Shown: piece after piece, positions 61,772-64,000 of the stretch
Layout: every line of letters starts with the position of its first letter
Position numbering within the stretch: the stretch's first letter is position 1
NCBI RefSeq assembly: GCF_001938945.1
Contig: NZ_MKIO01000041.1
Span: forward strand, 1-64,000
Length of the DNA stretch: 64,000 nucleotides
DNA from: Xaviernesmea rhizosphaerae
GTDB lineage: Bacteria > Pseudomonadota > Alphaproteobacteria > Rhizobiales > Rhizobiaceae
Direction of reading: 5' to 3'
Made by a program: the position numbers and the translations under genes
The notes under the pieces: model-generated
What the model saw: the letters and a program-made list of their open reading frames with translations, nothing else
Told to the model about the DNA's origin: nothing
The model's database searches: none

Positions 61772-62801
61772 GACCGCCTTCGTCACCCCCGCCACACCCT
61801 ATCACCCGGGCGAGGAGGCCGCCGTGCCCGCCCGCTCGCAGATCGGCCTGCATGCGGCCAAGCTCGGGCTTCAGGGCGGTGCCTTCGCCGTGTTCGCGCT
61901 GGTCCTCCTGATCTTTGCCCTGTCCTCGCCGATCTTTCTCAGCCCCTTCAATCTCGGCAATATCCTGGCGCAGTCGGCGATTTCGGGCGTGCTGGCGATC
62001 GGGCTGACCGTCGTCATCATCGCCGGCGGCGGCAATGTCGTCACCGGCGGCATCGACCTGTCGCTGGCCGCCAATATGGGGCTCAGCGCCGCCGTCTATG
62101 CCAGCCTGTCGCAGGCCGGACAGCCGGATGCGGTCGCGGCCGGCGCGGCTCTGGCCACGGGGCTTGTCATCGGCGCGGTCAATGCCGTGGCCGTCACCCG
62201 CTTCGCCATCGTCCCGCTGCTGGCGACACTGGCGGTGATGAACATCGTCGGCGGGCTGGAGCTGGTGCTGACGCAGAACACGGTGATCCCCGCCGTCACG
62301 CCGCTCCTCGAAACCCTCTCCGGCGCCGGCCCGCTGGGCGTGCCCGTGCTTGCCTATGGGCTGATCGGTTTTGCGCTGGTCACAGCGCTCGCGGTGCAGG
62401 CCACCCCGCTAGGCCTCAGGATTCAGGCAGTCGGCAGCTTCCCCGAGGCCGCGCGCGCTTCAGGCCTGGCGGTAAACCGCTTCGTTGCGGGCTCCTTCCT
62501 GTTCAGCGGCCTGTCCGGCGGCCTCGCCGGCATTTTCTCGGCCGCCTATCTCTCGGGCTCCACCACGGGGGCCGGCGAACTGCTGCTGCCGGTCGTCGTC
62601 ACCGCCCTGCTCGGCCCGGTCTTCTCCCGCCGGCTGGTGCCCAGCATCACCGGAACGCTGCTCTCGGCGCTGTTTGTCGGCGTGCTGATCAACGGCTTCC
62701 AGCTCTTGAACCTGTCGAGCACGCTCGTCAGCGGCATTCAGGGCCTGCTGATCCTCCTCGTCGTTTCCGCCACCACGCTGCTCAAGCGCAAGGAAGGCTG
62801 A
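61761..62801 (+). CDS. RbsC-type ABC transporter permease (first)
   Basis: A 346-residue inner-membrane permease with about eight to ten hydrophobic segments. The family signature GLTVVIIAGGGNVVTGGIDLSLAANMGLSA is at about residue 75, and the cytoplasmic coupling region SFPEAARASGLAVNRFVAGSFLFSGLSGGLAGIF near 230. Its start lies inside the 3' end of the ATPase gene (11-base overlap), so the genes are translationally coupled. Confidence 0.93.
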   Translation: MLAETAFVTPATPYHPGEEAAVPARSQIGLHAAKLGLQGGAFAVFALVLLIFALSSPIFLSPFNLGNILAQSAISGVLAIGLTVVIIAGGGNVVTGGIDLSLAANMGLSAAVYASLSQAGQPDAVAAGAALATGLVIGAVNAVAVTRFAIVPLLATLAVMNIVGGLELVLTQNTVIPAVTPLLETLSGAGPLGVPVLAYGLIGFALVTALAVQATPLGLRIQAVGSFPEAARASGLAVNRFVAGSFLFSGLSGGLAGIFSAAYLSGSTTGAGELLLPVVVTALLGPVFSRRLVPSITGTLLSALFVGVLINGFQLLNLSSTLVSGIQGLLILLVVSATTLLKRKEG

Positions 62802-62804
62802 TCC

Positions 62805-63788
62805 GTGACCGCGCTGTCCCCATCCCTCGCCCCGCAGACGCGCCGCCGTCTGGCCCTCGGCAGCCGTCACGCGCTGCCGGTCGCGCTTGTCGCCGTCTTC
62901 CTCCTGTTCTCGGCGCTCGCACCCGGCTTCCTCAGCCTCGCCAATCTGGAGAGCGTGCTGGTCAACAACTTCACCCTGCTCTCGATCGTCGCCATCGCCA
63001 TGACCTTCGCGATCGCCGCCGGCGGCATCGATCTGTCGATTGGCACGGCGGTGGATTTCGCCAGCTTCAGCTTCGTCACGCTGGTGCTGTCAGGCCAGCC
63101 CGTGCCGCTGGCGCTGGCGGCGGGCCTGGGCGGCGGCGCGCTGGTCGGGCTGTTCAATGCGGTGCTGATCGCGGGCATCGGCATTTCGCCTTTCCTCGCC
63201 ACGCTCGGCACGCTGTTCATCGGCCGCAGCGTGCAGCAGCTTCTCACCAATGGCGGCAACCCCGTCTATCTGCCGCCGGCGGGCGTGCCTGAAAGCTTCC
63301 GCTTTCTCGGCCGGGGCACAGTGGCCGGCCTGCCGGTGCCGCTGCTGGTGGCGGGCGCCATCATCCTCATCGCCGGCCTCATCCTTTCGCGCAGCCGCTT
63401 CGGCCGCGTGGTGTCGGCCACGGGCACGGAAGCGGAGGTGGTGCGCTATTCCGGCCTGACGCTGAAGGCCCATCTCGCCGGAACCTATGTGCTGGTCGCC
63501 CTGATCGCCGCCGTCGCCGGCCTGGTGCTGACCTCGACCGTCACCGTCTACATCCCCTCCTCGGGCAATGCCTTCCTGCTCAATGCCATCGGCGCCGCCT
63601 TCATCGGCACGACGCTGCATCCGCATGGCCGGCCCAACATTGCCGGCACCGTGCTGGGCGTGCTGCTGCTCAGCCTGGTGGCCAACGGGCTGTTGATGAG
63701 CGGGCTCAATTTCTACTGGCAGCAGGTCGGCACCGGCCTTCTGATCTTCACCGTGTTGGCGCTCAGCTTCGCCAGCCGCAAGGCCTGA
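62805..63788 (+). CDS. RbsC-type ABC transporter permease (second)
   Basis: A 327-residue permease, probable heterodimer partner of the preceding one. TFAIAAGGIDLSIGTAVDFASFS is at about residue 70 and the coupling region VVSATGTEAEVVRYSGLTLKAHLAGTYVLVALIAAVAGL near 200. It starts with GTG at 62805, three bases after the previous stop. A gap of 40 bases with GGGAGA leads to the next, truncated gene, so the operon continues. Confidence 0.93.
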   Translation: MTALSPSLAPQTRRRLALGSRHALPVALVAVFLLFSALAPGFLSLANLESVLVNNFTLLSIVAIAMTFAIAAGGIDLSIGTAVDFASFSFVTLVLSGQPVPLALAAGLGGGALVGLFNAVLIAGIGISPFLATLGTLFIGRSVQQLLTNGGNPVYLPPAGVPESFRFLGRGTVAGLPVPLLVAGAIILIAGLILSRSRFGRVVSATGTEAEVVRYSGLTLKAHLAGTYVLVALIAAVAGLVLTSTVTVYIPSSGNAFLLNAIGAAFIGTTLHPHGRPNIAGTVLGVLLLSLVANGLLMSGLNFYWQQVGTGLLIFTVLALSFASRKA

Positions 63789-63828
63789 CACGGATCGCTT
63801 CAAACACCATAATCCAGGGAGACCCCTC

Positions 63829-64000
63829 ATGTCCCAATCCTCCTCTCCCCTGCGCCGGGCTCCGGATGCGCCGCATGCCGCTCGGATCACCAGCGAGGCA
63901 GAAGCGCTTCAGACCGCGCGCCAGCTGGCGAAGACATTTGCCGAAGGCGCCGCCAAGCGCGACCGCGAGCGCATCCTGCCGCATGCGGAGCTGGACGCGC
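63829..64000 (+). CDS. SfnB-like acyl-CoA dehydrogenase-fold flavoprotein, 5' part only
   Basis: The first 57 codons of a gene cut by the window end. GGGAGA lies seven bases before the ATG. Residues AARITSEAEALQTARQLAKTF followed by GAAKRDRERILPHAEL match, from memory, the N-terminus of SfnB/DszC-type flavin monooxygenases of the acyl-CoA dehydrogenase fold used in organosulfur use. It follows the ABC importer genes closely and is probably in the same operon, suggesting that the imported compound is oxidised by this enzyme. Family call is limited by the short fragment. Confidence 0.6.
   Translation, partial: MSQSSSPLRRAPDAPHAARITSEAEALQTARQLAKTFAEGAAKRDRERILPHAELDA

Noticed and set aside
1..64000. 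CRISPR arrays, tRNA or rRNA genes, prophage or intact insertion sequences
   Set aside because: I found no regularly spaced direct repeats, cloverleaf-like segments, integrase or transposase genes on reading the window; short or diverged tRNAs cannot be fully excluded without a dedicated search.

Overview
This 64 kb, GC-rich (roughly 62-64% by eye) window looks chromosomal and alphaproteobacterial, most likely Rhizobiaceae (Rhizobium/Agrobacterium group). The basis is a MucR/Ros-family regulator, a DUF930 protein, GntR-type gluconate operators, many ABC and chemotaxis genes, and strong AGGAGG-like ribosome binding sites. I saw no tRNA, rRNA, CRISPR array, phage or intact insertion sequence. 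Genes are dense and on both strands, and many operons use 1-4 base stop/start overlaps.

Layout. 1-10.6 kb: a carbohydrate ABC system (ATPase, binding protein, two permeases) with a GH38 alpha-mannosidase and two ROK regulators, probably for uptake and breakdown of mannose-containing glycosides. 10.6-13.2 kb: ethanolamine ammonia-lyase eutBC behind a highly structured leader. 13.3-16.8 kb: a gluconate regulon (gntP, gntK, LacI-type regulator) with three near-identical operators. 17-36 kb: housekeeping and accessory genes: DUF1275 protein, extensin-like protein, two chemotaxis receptors, an SDR, msrPQ, MYG1-like protein, OsmC, a metallophosphoesterase, a zinc-ligand-less MucR homologue, pxpA, an alpha/beta hydrolase and small conserved ORFs. 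36-42 kb: transglutaminase-like protein, AraC regulator divergent from an Fsr-like MFS exporter, a glycosyltransferase and a DUF930 protein. 42.0-48.4 kb: a small PycTM-like membrane protein divergent from an operon of a FecR-TPR-beta-barrel protein and a CHASE2 class III nucleotidyl cyclase. 48.4-58.8 kb: SDR, a third chemotaxis receptor, a periplasmic binding protein translationally coupled to a diguanylate cyclase, an lldR-lldD lactate operon and a FUSC transporter. 59.1-64 kb: an RbsABC-type transporter followed by the start of an SfnB-like acyl-CoA-dehydrogenase-fold flavoprotein that runs off the window.

The most interesting locus is 42.0-48.4 kb. It reads as a possible envelope-to-cytoplasm signalling chain: outer-membrane barrel with periplasmic TPR/FecR, then a CHASE2 periplasmic sensor, a cytoplasmic cyclase, and a cyclic-nucleotide-linked membrane effector. 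The eutB leader (four consecutive hairpins, two followed by T-runs) is the best candidate for an undescribed regulatory RNA. All functions are inferred from reading the sequence; no database search was run.
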